Positions 26,997 to 35,945 of a stretch of 64,000 nucleotides of DNA are shown one piece after another. Position 1 is the first letter of the stretch. Every line of letters starts with the position of its first letter. Both the position numbers and the translations under genes were made by a program. Origin of the DNA: Aliiruegeria haliotis (GTDB lineage: Bacteria; Pseudomonadota; Alphaproteobacteria; Rhodobacterales; Rhodobacteraceae); contig NZ_PVTD01000009.1 of NCBI RefSeq assembly GCF_003003255.1, positions 62,001 through 126,000 on the forward strand, read 5' to 3'. The notes below the pieces were generated by a model. That model had not been told where the DNA came from. It made no database searches and was given only the letters and a program-made list of their open reading frames with translations.

Positions 26997-27998
26997 TCAG
27001 CCGTCTTTCAGCAGCCGGGCGACACGAGGGGCGAAATAGGTCAGGATGCCGTCACATCCCGCGCGTTTGAACGCCATCAGGCTTTCCAGCATCACCTTCT
27101 CGCCATCGATCCATCCGTTCTGCGCCGCGGCCTCGATCATCGCGTATTCCCCTGACACCTGGTAGGCGAAGGTCGGAGCGCCGAAGGTCTCCTTCACCCT
27201 GCGGCAGATATCGAGATAGGCCAGCCCGGGTTTCACCATGACCATGTCGGCGCCTTCCGACAGATCGCGCTCGATGAGCCGCATCGCCTCGTCGGAATTG
27301 GCCGGGTTCATCTGGTAGGTCTTCTTGTCACCTTTCAATGCCCCGCTGGCGCCGACGGCATCCCGGAAGGGACCGTAGAAGGCCGAGGCGTATTTCGCAG
27401 CATAGGACATGATCGTCACGTTGGGGTGCCGTGCCTGCTCCAGCGCCGTGCGCAACGCACCGATCCGCCCGTCCATCATGTCGGACGGGCCGAGGATGTC
27501 CGCCCCGGCCTCCGCCTGCGCCAGGCCCATTTTCACCAGCGCCTCCAGCGTCTCGTCGTTGACGATCTCACCGTCGACGACGATCCCATCGTGGCCATTG
27601 ATATTGTAAGGATCGAGCGCGATGTCGGTCATCACGGCAATCTCGGGGACTTCGCGCTTGATGGCTCGGATCGCCCGGTTGGAGAGGTTTTCCGGGTTCC
27701 AGGCTTCCTCGCAGCCTTCGGTCTTCAGCGCCGGGTCGGTGTAGGGAAAAAGGCAGATCGCCGGGATTCCCAACTCGGCCGCCTCGGCCGCCGCCTTCAC
27801 AGTCAGGTCGACGGAACGCCGCTGCACGCCGGGCATCGAGGGCACGTCTTCGGTCACGCCGTCACCGTCGCGGACGAAGACCGGCCAGATCAGGTCCCCC
27901 ACGCCAAGGGTGGTTTCCTGTACCATCGACCGCAGGGCGGCTGAGCTTCTGGTTCGGCGGAGACGGCCGGCGGGAAAGGGGGCTTGCGTCGGGCGCAT
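26997..27998 (-). CDS. hemB: Delta-aminolevulinic acid dehydratase (porphobilinogen synthase)
   Basis: Condenses two 5-aminolevulinate molecules to porphobilinogen for haem and related tetrapyrroles. The protein has 333 residues. Both active-site lysine regions are visible: SYAAKYASAFYGPFRDA and MVMVKPGLAYLDICRRVKE. The metal-site segment reads DIALDPYNINGHDG instead of the Cys-rich DxCLCxYTxHGHCG, so this is the non-zinc, Mg-type enzyme typical of many alphaproteobacteria. The start at 27998 (MRPTQAPF) follows AGAGGCAG; the frame is open 26 codons further without conservation. Single gene, minus strand. Confidence 0.96.
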   Translation of the reverse strand: MRPTQAPFPAGRLRRTRSSAALRSMVQETTLGVGDLIWPVFVRDGDGVTEDVPSMPGVQRRSVDLTVKAAAEAAELGIPAICLFPYTDPALKTEGCEEAWNPENLSNRAIRAIKREVPEIAVMTDIALDPYNINGHDGIVVDGEIVNDETLEALVKMGLAQAEAGADILGPSDMMDGRIGALRTALEQARHPNVTIMSYAAKYASAFYGPFRDAVGASGALKGDKKTYQMNPANSDEAMRLIERDLSEGADMVMVKPGLAYLDICRRVKETFGAPTFAYQVSGEYAMIEAAAQNGWIDGEKVMLESLMAFKRAGCDGILTYFAPRVARLLKDG

Positions 27999-28180
27999 GT
28001 GCTGCCTCTTGTGTGCTCTATAGGTCGCAGTGGCGCGCAGAATGCACGTCTCCGGGCCTCTGCTCAAGCGTGACAAAGCGCGCGTGCCGCCGACAGCTTG
28101 CGCTGTGCCTCGCAGGGGGCTAGGTCATCCGACAGAGCAGTGCCCAGGCGACGGGCAGGAAGCCACGTGGAGAGGCCCAC

Positions 28181-28699
28181 TTGCAGGACTGGTACCAGAC
28201 GGCATTCGAGGTAATCGACCTGCGGTCGTTCTCGAACCTGTGGTACTGGATCGTCCTCGCGGTGGTCTGGTCCTCGTCCAGCCACTGGGTGCTCGGCGTT
28301 CCCTACGACATGGTGTCCCGCGCCCGCCGCCTCGGCGGACAGGCGGAAGAGGACCTTCACGACCTGGTGCGGATCAACGTGAACCGGATCCTCTATATCA
28401 TCGACACCGCCGGCTATCTGCTCGTTGGATTCGCGTTCTTCCTCCTGACCACGCTGGCCCTCTTGGGCTTTGTTTACTGGGTGGAATTCGCGCAGGCGGT
28501 ATTCCTGTTGGCCTTGCCCATGAGCGGTGTCTTCGCGCTCTCGGTTCGCACCGCGCGCCGCATCCGCGCCGCTGATGGCGAGGGGCTCTACCACATGTTG
28601 CAGGTGCATCGCTTCATCACCCAGGTGATCGGCATGGGCGCAATCTTCGTGACCGCGTTCTGGGGCATGTGGCAAAACCTGACGCTCGGGGTTCTCTGA
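28181..28699 (+). CDS. DUF599-like membrane protein
   Basis: A 172-residue membrane protein with about four membrane segments (near residues 20-40, 75-95, 98-120 and 145-165). The first cytoplasmic loop has a VPYDMVSRARRLGGQAEEDLHDLVRINVNR-type basic/acidic stretch (shown here only in part: YDMVSRARRLGGQ). It resembles DUF599 proteins. From memory, close Rhodobacterales relatives are labelled component of SufBCD complex, a name its membrane character makes doubtful. It begins with TTG at 28181 behind GGAGAGG; no later Met fits the family length. A hairpin follows the stop. Confidence 0.7.
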   Translation: MQDWYQTAFEVIDLRSFSNLWYWIVLAVVWSSSSHWVLGVPYDMVSRARRLGGQAEEDLHDLVRINVNRILYIIDTAGYLLVGFAFFLLTTLALLGFVYWVEFAQAVFLLALPMSGVFALSVRTARRIRAADGEGLYHMLQVHRFITQVIGMGAIFVTAFWGMWQNLTLGVL

Positions 28700-28709
28700 G
28701 CCGAACGAC

Positions 28710-28738
28710 GCGCGCCACCGTTCCGGTTGCTGGCGCGC
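28710..28738 (+). terminator. Hairpin after the DUF599-like gene
   Basis: Eight-base-pair stem GCGCGCCA / TGGCGCGC with a 13-base loop, 11 bp past the stop. No T-run follows. Confidence 0.35.
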
Positions 28739-28739
28739 C

Positions 28740-29267
28740 GCGCTAGCTGGTGCATGTGGTTTTGCACCGGGCTACACGACTGGAAACTGAACCCGTGCTG
28801 CCAGCCGGATCCCGGCTGTTTGCAATGCCGTTGCCGTCGGCAAGGCAGATCTGATCACAGCGCAGGGTCCGCGCTTTGACATCCCGGCAGAATGGGGCGC
28901 CCTGCCCATCGAGAACGCGATGCACCATGGGCCGCCCTGTGTTTGACCGCCCGGGGCGGAAGGCAAAAGGATCGCCACGCTTGCGCCTTGCGGCCACAGT
29001 TTCAGGAGCCGAATGCTCCCCGATCCGATGGTCGTCTGGCAGATGCGTCGGCCATGGAACACGTTCTCCTGACAGGCTCCCGAGTGAACGGGATCAGCCG
29101 TTGCCGTTGAATGGAAATCCTGTTTGTCCTGACCGGCTGGGTGGCCGATTGGTCTGCGACGGTATGGGCCGGGTCGCGAGTTTCGAAACGCCCGGCTGCC
29201 TGTTGCAAACCTCCAATTCGTCCTGCCCCGTTGACATCGCCACTGGCTTCAATAGGTGACAGCCATC
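28740..29267. other. Intergenic region upstream of mfd
   Basis: About 530 bp with no gene I can support. Short frames on both strands lack family resemblance. A seven-base inverted repeat CAGCCGG-ATC-CCGGCTG occurs near 28802-28818. The right end should hold the mfd promoter; no clear -35/-10 pair was identified. Confidence 0.4.
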
Positions 29268-32200
29268 ATGAACACGCCTCAGCATATCACTGCCGGCGGG
29301 GCGCCGGAGGGATTCGACGCGCTGCTCCTCGCACGCGAACTGGAGAAGGGGACGCCGGTCGTCCACGTGGCCCGCGATGACAAGCGGCTCGCGGCGATGC
29401 GCTCTGCGCTCGCCTTCCTCGCCCCGACAGCGGTGGTGCTGGATTTTCCGGGCTGGGATTGCCTGCCCTACGACAGGGTCTCGCCAAATCCGGATGTGTC
29501 CGCCGCCCGAATGGCCACGCTCGCCGCGCTTGCCACCGGAGTGCCGGGGCCATTTGTCCTTCTGACCACCCTCAACGCCGCGACTCAGCGGGTCCCGGCC
29601 CGCGACGTGCTGCGGGAGGCGGCCTTTACCGCGCGCGTCGGCGACCGCGTGGACGAGGCCGCGCTCAAGGCATTTCTGGTCCGCATGGGGTTCTCGCAGG
29701 CGCCGACCGTCATGGAACCCGGGGATTACGCGATCCGTGGCGGCATCATCGACATTTTCCCGCCCGGACACGATGGCCCGGTGCGGCTCGATTTCTTCGG
29801 TGACGTGCTCGATGGTGCGCGCCGGTTCGACCCGGCCAACCAGCGCACGGTCGAGAAGCTTCAGGTGGTCGAGCTGGCGCCGGTCTCCGAGGTTATCCTC
29901 GACGAGGCCGCGATCACCCGTTTCCGCCAATCCTACCGGATCGAGTTCGGTGCCGCGGGCACGGACGACCCGCTCTACGAGGCCGTCAGTGCCGGTCGAA
30001 AACACGCAGGGATGGAGCATTGGCTGCCCTTCTTCCACGACCGGCTCGAGACGCTCTTCGACTACCTGCCAGACGCGACGATCCTGCTGGACGATCAGGT
30101 CGAACCGGCGCGGATCTCCCGTTGGGAGGGGATCGAGGACAGCTACGACAACCGTGTCGAGGCGATGAAATCCAAGGCGCGGATGGATTCCGTCTACAAA
30201 CCCGCCCCTCCTGCCGCGCTTTATCTTGACGAGGTAGCCTGGGGAGAGGCGACCTCCGGCCACCGGGTGATGAAACTCACTGCATTGCCGCAGGCGACCG
30301 GCCCGGGCGTGATCGACGCGGGCGGTCGCATCGGGCGCAATTTCTCTCCAGAGCGTCAGCAGGAAAGTGTAAGCCTTTTCGGCGCCTTGGCGGAGCATGT
30401 GAAGGCAAAGCGACAAGTTGGACAGGTCATCGTCGCCTCCTATTCCGACGGTGCGCGGGAGCGTCTTGCCGGGCTGATGGAGGACGAGGGTGTCGTCGGC
30501 GCGACCGAGATCACCGATTTCCGCGACGTGCCCGAAGGCAAGGGCGGCCTGTTCCTCGCCGTCTGGGCGCTGGAGCACGGGTTCGAGGGGCCGCATGAAA
30601 ACGGTGGCCTGACGGTCATTTCCGAACAGGACGTTCTGGGCGACCGGCTCATCCGCAAGCCGCGCAAGAAACGCCGGGCGGAGAATTTCCTGACCGAGGC
30701 GCAGTCGCTCTCTCCGGGCGATCTGGTGGTGCATGTCGACCATGGCGTCGGGCGCTACAAGGGGCTGGAGATCGTGAACGCGCTCGGTGCCGATCACGAG
30801 ATGATCCACCTTGAATACGCGGAGAAGGCGCGTCTGTACCTGCCGGTGGAGAATATCGAACTGCTGAGCAAGTTCGGCCACGAGGAAGGGTTGCTGGACA
30901 AGCTCGGTGGCGGCGCCTGGCAGGCCAAGAAGGCCAAGCTGAAGGAGCGCATTCGCCAGATCGCCGACAAGCTCATGCGAATTGCCGCGGAACGGGCCTT
31001 GCGCAAGGCGCCTGTCGTGCAGCCGGAGCACCACGCCTGGGAGGAGTTCTCCGCCCGCTTCCCCTATGAGGAAACCGACGACCAGCTCAAGGCGATCGAG
31101 GATGTCCTCGAAGACCTGGAGCGCGGGATGCCGATGGATCGCCTGATCTGCGGCGACGTCGGTTTCGGCAAGACGGAGGTCGCGATGCGCGCGGCCTTCA
31201 TCGCCGCAATGTCCGGCATGCAGGTCGCCGTAATCGCGCCGACCACGCTGCTGGCCCGTCAGCACGCAAACTCCTTCCGGGATCGCTTCCGGGGGTTTCC
31301 GCTCAAGGTTCGGCAGCTCTCGCGGTTTGTGACCACGAAGGAGGCGAACGAGACCCGCAAGGGGATTGCCGACGGCTCCGTCGATATCGCCATCGGCACC
31401 CACGCGTTGCTCGCGAAGCAGGTGAAATTCAAGAACCTCGGCCTGTTGATCATCGACGAGGAGCAGCATTTCGGCGTCCAGCACAAAGAGCGCCTGAAAG
31501 AGATGCGCTCCGATATCCACGTGCTGACGCTGACCGCGACGCCTATCCCGCGCACGTTGCAGATGTCGCTTTCGGGTGTGCGCGACCTGTCCATCATCGG
31601 GACGCCGCCGGTCGACCGGCTGGCAATCCGCACCTACGTGAGCGAGTTCGACAGCGTCACCATCCGGGAGGCGCTGCTGCGCGAACACTATCGCGGCGGG
31701 CAGAGCTTCTATGTCGTTCCACGAATCTCCGACCTGCCGGAGATCGAGGCGTACCTGCGCGAACAGGTGCCGGAAGTCTCCTATGTCATTGCCAACGGCC
31801 AGATGGCGGCCGGCGAGCTCGATGACAGGATGAATGCCTTCTACGATGGCAAGTTCGATGTGCTGCTGGCCACGACCATCGTGGAATCCGGCCTCGACAT
31901 TCCGACCGCGAACACGATGGTGGTGCATCGCGCCGACATGTTCGGCCTCGCGCAGCTTTACCAGATCCGGGGCCGGGTGGGGCGCTCCAAGACTCGCGCC
32001 TACGCCTACCTGACCACCAAGCCGCGGGCCCGGCTCACCGACACGGCGGAAAAACGGCTGCGGGTGCTGGGATCGCTCGACAGTCTGGGCGCAGGGTTCA
32101 CCCTGGCCAGCCAGGATCTCGATATCCGCGGTGCCGGCAACCTCGTGGGAGAGGAGCAATCCGGCCAGATGCGGGAGGTCGGCTACGAACTGTACCAGAG

Positions 32201-32738
32201 CATGCTGGAAGAGGCGATTGGCAAGATCAAGTCGGGCGAGTTTGACGGTCTGATGGACGACGATGGTCAATGGGCCCCGCAGATCAACCTCGGCGTGCCG
32301 GTGTTGATCCCGGAGGATTACGTGCCGGATCTCGACGTGCGTCTCGGCCTCTATCGCCGCCTTTCGCAGCTGTCCACCAAGGTGGAACTGGAAGGGTTCG
32401 CGGCCGAACTGATCGACCGGTTCGGCAAGCTGCCCCGAGAGGTGAACACCTTGCTGCTGGTGGTCCGCATCAAGGCGATGTGCAAGCGGGCCGGCATTGC
32501 CAAGCTCGACGGCGGGCCGAAGGGGGCAACGATCCAGTTTCACAACGACAAGTTTGCCAACCCGGCGGGGCTTGTCAGCTTCGTGCAGGCCCAGAACGGG
32601 CTGGCCAAGGTGCGGGACAACAAGATTGTCGTCCGCCGTGACTGGAAGAACAACGCCGACAAGATCAAGGGCGCCTTCGCCATTGCCCGCGACCTTGCCG
32701 AGCAGGCGCGTGCGAAACCGGTAAAGGCGAAGGTCTGA
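29268..32738 (+). CDS. mfd: Transcription-repair coupling factor
   Basis: DNA translocase that removes RNA polymerase stalled at lesions and recruits UvrA. The protein has 1156 residues, normal for Mfd. The N-terminal third is the UvrB-homology region (FPGWDCLPYDRVSPNPDV near residue 60). The RNA-polymerase-interaction domain follows (SLSPGDLVVHVDHGVGRYKGL near residue 485). The SF2 translocase has Walker A GDVGFGKTE near residue 628, DEEQ box near 730, TATPIPRTLQMS, and motif VI QIRGRVGRSKTRAY. The C-terminal domain that masks UvrA binding is present. The ATG at 29268 with AGGTGA upstream is preferred over a GTG four codons earlier. An apparent long frame on the opposite strand is an artefact of codon bias. 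Confidence 0.98.
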   Translation: MNTPQHITAGGAPEGFDALLLARELEKGTPVVHVARDDKRLAAMRSALAFLAPTAVVLDFPGWDCLPYDRVSPNPDVSAARMATLAALATGVPGPFVLLTTLNAATQRVPARDVLREAAFTARVGDRVDEAALKAFLVRMGFSQAPTVMEPGDYAIRGGIIDIFPPGHDGPVRLDFFGDVLDGARRFDPANQRTVEKLQVVELAPVSEVILDEAAITRFRQSYRIEFGAAGTDDPLYEAVSAGRKHAGMEHWLPFFHDRLETLFDYLPDATILLDDQVEPARISRWEGIEDSYDNRVEAMKSKARMDSVYKPAPPAALYLDEVAWGEATSGHRVMKLTALPQATGPGVIDAGGRIGRNFSPERQQESVSLFGALAEHVKAKRQVGQVIVASYSDGARERLAGLMEDEGVVGATEITDFRDVPEGKGGLFLAVWALEHGFEGPHENGGLTVISEQDVLGDRLIRKPRKKRRAENFLTEAQSLSPGDLVVHVDHGVGRYKGLEIVNALGADHEMIHLEYAEKARLYLPVENIELLSKFGHEEGLLDKLGGGAWQAKKAKLKERIRQIADKLMRIAAERALRKAPVVQPEHHAWEEFSARFPYEETDDQLKAIEDVLEDLERGMPMDRLICGDVGFGKTEVAMRAAFIAAMSGMQVAVIAPTTLLARQHANSFRDRFRGFPLKVRQLSRFVTTKEANETRKGIADGSVDIAIGTHALLAKQVKFKNLGLLIIDEEQHFGVQHKERLKEMRSDIHVLTLTATPIPRTLQMSLSGVRDLSIIGTPPVDRLAIRTYVSEFDSVTIREALLREHYRGGQSFYVVPRISDLPEIEAYLREQVPEVSYVIANGQMAAGELDDRMNAFYDGKFDVLLATTIVESGLDIPTANTMVVHRADMFGLAQLYQIRGRVGRSKTRAYAYLTTKPRARLTDTAEKRLRVLGSLDSLGAGFTLASQDLDIRGAGNLVGEEQSGQMREVGYELYQSMLEEAIGKIKSGEFDGLMDDDGQWAPQINLGVPVLIPEDYVPDLDVRLGLYRRLSQLSTKVELEGFAAELIDRFGKLPREVNTLLLVVRIKAMCKRAGIAKLDGGPKGATIQFHNDKFANPAGLVSFVQAQNGLAKVRDNKIVVRRDWKNNADKIKGAFAIARDLAEQARAKPVKAKV

Positions 32739-32897
32739 GCCCCTCTCAGCCGGTATGTCACCGGTCCGGTGGGCCCCACCTGCGCGACCTGCGCCGTCCG
32801 TCCGGACCGGCGCGCATGCTGGTCATCATCCCCGCGTTGTGCCGGGTCGGCGACACCCTTACGATCGGCACAGGCAACACTTTCCGGAAGGGTGGGG

Positions 32898-33434
32898 ATG
32901 ACCAACTTCGTTTTCATCGCGACGAGCCTTGATGGGTACATCGCCGACCGGGACGGCGGATTGGGCTGGCTCGAAGCGGTGCCCAACCCGGAAGGGGACG
33001 ACGGGGGCTTTGCCGCGTTCATGGAGCACGTAGACGCGGTGGTTCTTGGGCGCGCCACCTTCGAAGCCGTCGTCGGGTTCGATGTGGGGTGGCCCTATCC
33101 GAAGCCGGGTCTGGTCCTGAGCTCGACCCTTGATGCGGTTCCTGCGGGGTTCGAGGACCATGTGCAGATCGCCCAAGGGGCGCCGGCTGAGATCGTCGCG
33201 ATTGCCCGCGGCAAGGGCTACCGCGATCTCTACATTGACGGCGGCCGGACGGTGCAACGCTTCCTGGCGGACGGCCTGATTGACGAGATGATCCTCACGG
33301 AAGTGCCCGTGTTGCTTGGCGGGGGCACGCGGCTCTTCGGCCATTTGGAACGCGCCGAGGCGTTCGAGTTTCTGGGCGCGGAAGTCATTCGCGCGCAATT
33401 GCTCCAGAAACGCTATCGGCGAAAGCGACCCTAG
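32898..33434 (+). CDS. Dihydrofolate reductase / RibD C-terminal family protein
   Basis: A 178-residue protein of the DHFR-like RibD_C fold: FVFIATSLDGYIADRDGGLGWL at the N-terminus (shown in part: TSLDGYIADRDGGL), then VVLGRATFEAVVGF, LSSTLDAVPAGF, the phosphate-site YRDLYIDGGRTVQRFLADGLIDEM (in part: LYIDGGRTVQRFL) and PVLLGGGTRLF. These proteins are probably NADPH-dependent reductases; the true substrate is rarely known and true FolA activity is unlikely. The start at 32898 follows GAAGGGTGGGG; the frame is open upstream without conservation. A single gene after mfd. Confidence 0.85.
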   Translation: MTNFVFIATSLDGYIADRDGGLGWLEAVPNPEGDDGGFAAFMEHVDAVVLGRATFEAVVGFDVGWPYPKPGLVLSSTLDAVPAGFEDHVQIAQGAPAEIVAIARGKGYRDLYIDGGRTVQRFLADGLIDEMILTEVPVLLGGGTRLFGHLERAEAFEFLGAEVIRAQLLQKRYRRKRP

Positions 33435-33527
33435 GGATCGGGCCATCTCCATTCGCCCGATGCGCGGGCTCGAATAGTTGACGTGTCAGGGCCGTCCGTT
33501 CGGATCTGTTCCGGCGCTGTGGGGTGT

Positions 33528-33917
33528 CTATCCGGCCTCAGCCGGTTCGATCAGGTCCCACAGGTTGCCAAAGGCGTCTTCCCAGACTGCGACCGTGCCG
33601 TAGGGTTCCTGCCGTGGATCCTCGTGAAAGGCCACACCCGCCGCGACCATTGCGGCGTGGTCCCGGGTGAAATCATCGGTGTTCAGGAAGAAGCCAACAC
33701 GACCGCCAGTCTGGTTGCCGATGGCGGCACGCTGCGCCTCGGTCTCTGCGCGGGCGAGGACCACACGGCACTGCCCGCCCGCCGGCGCCACGACCACCCA
33801 GCGTTTCCGCCCCTGGTCGATGTCCTCCAGCACATCCCATCCAAGCTTGCCCACGAAAAAGGCGATACCGTCGTCGTAGTCGGGAACGACAATGCTGACG
33901 GCGGCGAGGACTTGCAT
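33528..33917 (-). CDS. VOC/glyoxalase-like protein
   Basis: A 129-residue protein of the vicinal-oxygen-chelate fold: paired betaalphabetabetabeta modules from VLAAVSIVVPDYDDGIAFFVGKLGW (in part: DYDDGIAFFVGKLGW) to VAVWEDAFGNLWDLIEP, with the closing Glu ligand near residue 124. Typical first-half metal ligands are not clear, so it may bind a small molecule without acting as a true glyoxalase. The gene starts five bases after the bpt stop, so it is probably the second gene of a bpt-VOC operon. Confidence 0.82.
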   Translation of the reverse strand: MQVLAAVSIVVPDYDDGIAFFVGKLGWDVLEDIDQGRKRWVVVAPAGGQCRVVLARAETEAQRAAIGNQTGGRVGFFLNTDDFTRDHAAMVAAGVAFHEDPRQEPYGTVAVWEDAFGNLWDLIEPAEAG

Positions 33918-33922
33918 GCGCG

Positions 33923-34765
33923 TCAGCGACGTGTCGGGCGTGTGTCGGGCAGGGTGATCTTGGCGACCTGTTCGGCAATGGGCTCGACCGACAGCGGATG
34001 GGTCACGCTGTCATGCTGCCCGGGATCGCCGATGGGCTGCCAGGTTTCGTCCTTGTAGATCTCCAGCGCGTTGAACCCGGCCTTGTAACCCATCTTCGCC
34101 GAGCCGGGCACCCAGTAGCCGAGGTAGACATAGGGCAGGCCCGCAGCCCGCGCGATCTCGATATGGTCGAGGATCACGTAGGTGCCGAGCGACAGCTTTT
34201 GCAGGTTCGGCTCGTAGAAGCTGTAGACCATGCTCAGCCCATCCTCGAGCACATCGGTCAGACAGACCGCGGCGATATCGCTCTCGGGCCCGTCCTGTTC
34301 GGCAAGTCCGGGCATCCGGTACTCCACCACGCGGGACCGCACGGGGGTTTCCTCCACCATGGCGGCGAACTCGAAGATATCCATATCCGCCATGCCGCCA
34401 TCCGCATGCCGGCTGTCCAGGTAGCGGCGAAACAGCGTATATTGCTCATCCGTCGCCCAAGGGGAGGTCGCCTCCCGCTGCATGGGCGCATTCCGGCTGA
34501 GCGTCCGCCGCTGGCTGCGAGACGGTGTGAAATCGGCCACCCGGATGCGTGCGGACAGACAGGCGGTGCAATCGGCGCAGGCCGGGCGGTAGAGCACGCT
34601 CTGCGAGCGGCGAAAGCCCTGCTTTGAAAGTGTGTCGTTCAGCACCTCGGCATGATCGCCTTGCAGCGCGGTGAACAGCTTTCGCTCCATGCGGCCCTGA
34701 AGATAGGGGCATGGTTGCGGCGCAGTTACATAGAACTGCGGAGCGAGGGGAAGAGTGTGGCGCAT
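33923..34765 (-). CDS. bpt: Aspartate/glutamate leucyltransferase (arginyltransferase family)
   Basis: Transfers leucine from Leu-tRNA to N-terminal Asp/Glu of proteins, marking them for ClpSP degradation through the bacterial N-end rule. The protein has 280 residues. The N-terminal ATE domain has the [12 protein letters not shown] element and a CADCTACL cysteine set. The C-terminal GNAT-like domain has [22 protein letters not shown] (in part: [13 protein letters not shown]) and [22 protein letters not shown] (in part: [13 protein letters not shown]). The Bpt or Aat type is not fully separable from ATE by eye, but bacterial Bpt is the usual alphaproteobacterial form. It forms an operon with the VOC gene. 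Confidence 0.92.
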   Translation of the reverse strand: MRHTLPLAPQFYVTAPQPCPYLQGRMERKLFTALQGDHAEVLNDTLSKQGFRRSQSVLYRPACADCTACLSARIRVADFTPSRSQRRTLSRNAPMQREATSPWATDEQYTLFRRYLDSRHADGGMADMDIFEFAAMVEETPVRSRVVEYRMPGLAEQDGPESDIAAVCLTDVLEDGLSMVYSFYEPNLQKLSLGTYVILDHIEIARAAGLPYVYLGYWVPGSAKMGYKAGFNALEIYKDETWQPIGDPGQHDSVTHPLSVEPIAEQVAKITLPDTRPTRR

Positions 34766-34808
34766 TCCGTTGCGACGTCCGGGGATCTTACAATTTTCCT
34801 AAACGGTA

Positions 34809-34838
34809 GCAGGGGCTGGCGGTCACGCCAACCCCTGC
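34809..34838. terminator. Strong hairpin between RDD gene and bpt
   Basis: Thirteen-base-pair stem GCAGGGGCTGGCG / CGCCAACCCCTGC with a single mismatch and a GTCA loop. It lies past the RDD stop on the minus strand and just upstream of bpt. The minus-strand continuation TACCGTTTAGG is only weakly T-rich, so termination of the RDD gene is probable but not sure. Confidence 0.6.
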
Positions 34839-34891
34839 CAGAGGATCTAGGGTTCGGTCGTTCGGTATCAACGCCCGGTATACAGGGATGG

Positions 34892-35344
34892 CTATCGCCT
34901 GCGGTTCAACGCCGCTGTGCCGAGCGCGAGGTCATGCAAGCCCTGTGCCTTGGCCGTGGTCAGCATCAGCACTGCCGAAATGATCTGTGGCACGAGGAAG
35001 GAGACGCAAAGCGCGTAGAGCAAGGTATGGAGCAGGGCCTCTCCAAATCCGAAACGTTCGTCTCGCCATGTGCGCAACTCGATCGACACCAACCGCATGC
35101 CGAGCGTGGCCGACCCGCTGCTGATCGAGATCACCCGGTAGAGGACGCTCACGAGGACCCAGAGCGCAGGGTAGAAGAAGATGGCGGTGAAGGCCGTGAA
35201 CGGCAGGACCAGCAGCGTCAGGCCGAAGATCACGAACGCGTCCACGACCCAGGCGAACAGGCGCTTGACGGGCACGTCAGCATAGAGCTCGGCGTTGTAT
35301 TCCGGGTCGGGAAGGCCACGCATGGGATCGGTCATGTAGGTCAT
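34892..35344 (-). CDS. RDD family membrane protein
   Basis: A 150-residue protein with three probable membrane segments (about residues 30-50, 55-80, 105-130). It has the RDD signature: Arg28 in VKRLFAWVVDAFVIFG with the conserved Asp of the first helix, and SATLGMRLVSIEL after the second segment. Function of RDD proteins varies; transport of Na+ or small solutes has been proposed for some. An internal start at 35335 (MTDPMRG) is possible. It stands between the DUF2852 gene and bpt, all on the minus strand but separated by hairpins, so it is probably transcribed alone. Confidence 0.85.
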   Translation of the reverse strand: MTYMTDPMRGLPDPEYNAELYADVPVKRLFAWVVDAFVIFGLTLLVLPFTAFTAIFFYPALWVLVSVLYRVISISSGSATLGMRLVSIELRTWRDERFGFGEALLHTLLYALCVSFLVPQIISAVLMLTTAKAQGLHDLALGTAALNRRR

Positions 35345-35400
35345 CTGTCACTCAATATGCAGCCTTGCAATGGCTGTCTGTCATGGATCGGGCATGGATC

Positions 35401-35423
35401 GGCGCGCGAGGGGCTCGCGCGCC
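35401..35423 (-). terminator. Hairpin downstream of DUF2852 gene
   Basis: Perfect 10-bp stem GGCGCGCGAG / CTCGCGCGCC with a three-base loop, 46 bp past the DUF2852 stop on the minus strand. No T-run follows. Confidence 0.45.
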
Positions 35424-35468
35424 GTTTCCGGGGATAGGCGCCCGAGAAACGGGCACCGGTTTTTTCGA

Positions 35469-35903
35469 TTACGCCGGTTCGGTGGCTTCCACGGGGCCGC
35501 TGTCGCCATTGGTGGACTTGGCGGCACGTGCGCGGTCGTCCATGAATGCGTCGAATTCCGACTTGTCCTTGGCTTCGCGCAGCCGCTGAAGGAAGGCCTC
35601 GAAGGCATCCTGTTCTTCTTCCAGGCGGCGCAGCGTTTCCGACTTGTAGGCGTCGAAAGCACTGTTTCCGCTGGACTTCATCGCGGTGCGGATATGGCGG
35701 TGGTGCGCCTTGCGGGCGCTTCGGCAAGAACCGTTGAACATGCGTTTGCTCCAGATCATGTAGGCGAGAAGGGCGAGGCCAATCGGCCAGAAGAAGATGA
35801 ATCCAAGGATCATGGTCGCGATCCAGGCGCCCTTTCCGCGGTCATCGAGCCAATTCTCGGCCCGGGCGAGCCAGGACGGGTTGGCGGCATGTGCGGTGGT
35901 CAT
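35469..35903 (-). CDS. DUF2852 membrane protein
   Basis: A 144-residue protein with one membrane helix (about residues 25-48, WIATMILGFIFFWPIGLALLAYMIW, here quoted in part: ILGFIFFWPIGLALLAYM), then a basic stretch SKRMFNGSCRSARKAHHRH and a charged C-terminal coiled-coil-like half (FDAYKSETLRRLEEEQDAFE, FLQRLREAKDKSEFDAFM). This is the DUF2852 layout, a family of unknown function common in alphaproteobacteria. The start at 35903 follows GAGGAGATTACG. Its leader has two 21-bp palindromes in an unusually AT-rich region, which strongly suggests specific transcriptional control. Confidence 0.85.
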   Translation of the reverse strand: MTTAHAANPSWLARAENWLDDRGKGAWIATMILGFIFFWPIGLALLAYMIWSKRMFNGSCRSARKAHHRHIRTAMKSSGNSAFDAYKSETLRRLEEEQDAFEAFLQRLREAKDKSEFDAFMDDRARAAKSTNGDSGPVEATEPA

Positions 35904-35924
35904 CGTAATCTCCTCGTTTCGATC

Positions 35925-35945
35925 AATGTGAATGCTTTTCACATT
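35925..35945. promoter_or_regulatory. Palindromic operator A upstream of DUF2852 gene
   Basis: AATGTGAA-tgctt-TTCACATT: perfect eight-base arms with a five-base centre, 22 bp upstream of the start codon. A near copy lies 58 bp further upstream. Confidence 0.6.

Noticed and set aside
29094-32543. A 1149-codon open frame on the minus strand opposite mfd
   Set aside because: High GC and strong codon bias keep antisense frames open. mfd on the plus strand has full family motifs along the whole length; the antisense product has no recognisable domain.
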